Shown here: positions 63,328-64,000 of the stretch, in pieces
Position numbering within the stretch: the stretch's first letter is position 1
How the letters are laid out: every line of letters begins with the position of its first letter
DNA from: Eriocheir sinensis
Taxonomy: Eukaryota; Arthropoda; Malacostraca; Decapoda; Varunidae
Assembly: GCF_024679095.1 (NCBI RefSeq)
Contig: NW_026111748.1
Span: 232,501 to 296,500, forward strand
Length of the DNA stretch: 64,000 nucleotides
Reading direction: 5' to 3'
Notes under the pieces: generated by a model
Database searches by the model: none
What the model was told of the DNA's origin: nothing
Seen by the model: the letters and a program-made list of their open reading frames with translations, nothing else
Program-made: the position numbers and the translations under genes

Positions 63328-63428
63328 TCTTCTCTGCTCTAAAATACGAGTTCACACATGCGATTAACCAAGTGGAAAAGTCACGGTGCCATTGATAAAT
63401 ACACGGAAAATTAAGTGGCCGGAGGTTA
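62900..63428. other. Mixed sequence with (GT)n and (CA)n
   Basis: Three GGTAAAC heptamers at about 62904-62924, GT at about 63228-63256, CA at about 63299-63326. The GT and CA arrays are inverted partners 43 bases apart and could pair. No gene recognised. Confidence 0.6.
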
Positions 63429-63831
63429 GCTGGCAGGCATGGACGCGGTGCAGAGGTCATGGCAAAAGTAACCTTCCGTCCACCTGCTGACAACCGTTCC
63501 TTGTTTTACGTGTATTTCGAATGTTTGACACTTGCGACACCAAAGACTTTGATCTGACTTTGTTTGCGGTGAATCTAACGTGACGAAGCAGAACAAAACA
63601 CAATTCGAGTCCAGTAAATGGTTCGAAGCTCTCGCCCAGCCATGCCACGGTGGAGGGTCGTTTTTCACTACCAACACCTACTTGCGTGTTTGTTTACAGC
63701 CATGTTGCGATTTCGTTCCTTTTTCATGTTTCTTTTCGTCCATTTAGCACCCTGAGGAACAAACAGAGTAAGATTTAAGTGACTGATTTGGCATCGGGTT
63801 GACGGTCAGCGTCACCCCGTCTTCTGCCTCC

Positions 63832-63857
63832 ATGGCGAGGGTCGCGTCAGTGTTCAG
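63832..63857 (+). CDS. Candidate first coding exon of a gene running off the right edge
   Basis: GCCTCCATGGCGAGG gives a strong start context, followed by eight and two-thirds codons (M-A-R-V-A-S-V-F-R) and a good donor TTCAG|GTGAGC at 63858. The preceding 150 bases are non-repetitive with in-frame stops upstream, as a 5' UTR would be. An arginine-bearing hydrophobic start could suit an organelle presequence, but nothing beyond the first nine residues is visible. The signal could arise by chance. Confidence 0.3.
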
Positions 63858-64000
63858 GTGAGCCACTCGACACTTTTCTTGCCTCTTCTAAGTAAAATTT
63901 GAGTGTTTTCGGGTTGCAAGTCCGTGTGTGTATACGTTTATGCGTATTTCACGCGTGGCCATTGATGGAAGCGTGGGGCAGGCTCCTCGGGGGGTTAAAT

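Noticed and set aside
63426..63677. 83-codon minus frame with several Cys and His residues, zinc-finger-like
   Set aside because: Cys/His spacing does not fit a known finger, and it overlaps the likely 5' region of the right-edge exon candidate; not supported.

Overview
This is a eukaryotic, very probably decapod-crustacean, nuclear genome window. I infer this from four things: extreme microsatellite density ((GA)n, (GT)n, (AAT)n, (GGAAG)n), TTAGG/TCAGG-type pentamers, several decayed CR1/jockey-like and RTE-like LINE tails, and a tRNA-derived SINE. There are no operons, ribosome binding sites, CRISPR arrays or prophage-like blocks. Almost every long open frame is an artefact of low-complexity polypurine/polypyrimidine DNA.

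Only one gene can be supported with confidence. It is a plus-strand, multi-exon AKAP7/LENG9-like 2H-phosphoesterase gene with three coding exons (12820-12990, 13141-13217, 16632-16952) and an AT-rich 3' flank with poly(A) signals to about 17.6 kb. Its first catalytic His-x-Thr is read as Asn-Phe-Thr, while the second (His-Val-Thr) is intact. Its first splice donor is the first GT of a (GT)33 microsatellite, and that 150-bp intron is in frame and open. A short candidate first exon (ATG at 63832, donor at 63858) lies near the right edge and may start a gene that continues beyond the window.

Layout: 0-5 kb holds pyrimidine-rich repeats, a 24-bp perfect hairpin and two SINEs. 5-7.3 kb is a nest of minisatellites, one of them (96 bp) grown from a LINE C-terminus. 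8-12.8 kb has retroposon remnants and a CpG-rich patch. 12.8-17.6 kb is the gene, with LINE and SINE insertions in its second intron. 18 kb carries a duplicated CRE-like motif. 19-28 kb is purine blocks, minisatellites and an interspersed ~170-bp family. 28.7-29.0 kb is a MITE with 73-bp perfect inverted repeats. 30.9-31.9 kb is a SINE/(AAT)n/RTE pseudogene cluster. 32-55 kb is dominated by simple repeats with LINE fragments and two copies of a short retroposon with visible target-site duplications. 57-59 kb is a diverged ~130-bp satellite, 60.1-60.6 kb a 73-bp minisatellite, and 61-63 kb pyrimidine blocks.

All comparisons were made by eye. Repeat boundaries are approximate, and family assignments rest on motif recognition without any database search. 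I found no convincing new multi-gene system. The most interesting items are the altered 2H gene with its microsatellite splice donor, the LINE-derived minisatellite, the MITE, the paired TSD-flanked retroposons and the dispersed 170-bp family.
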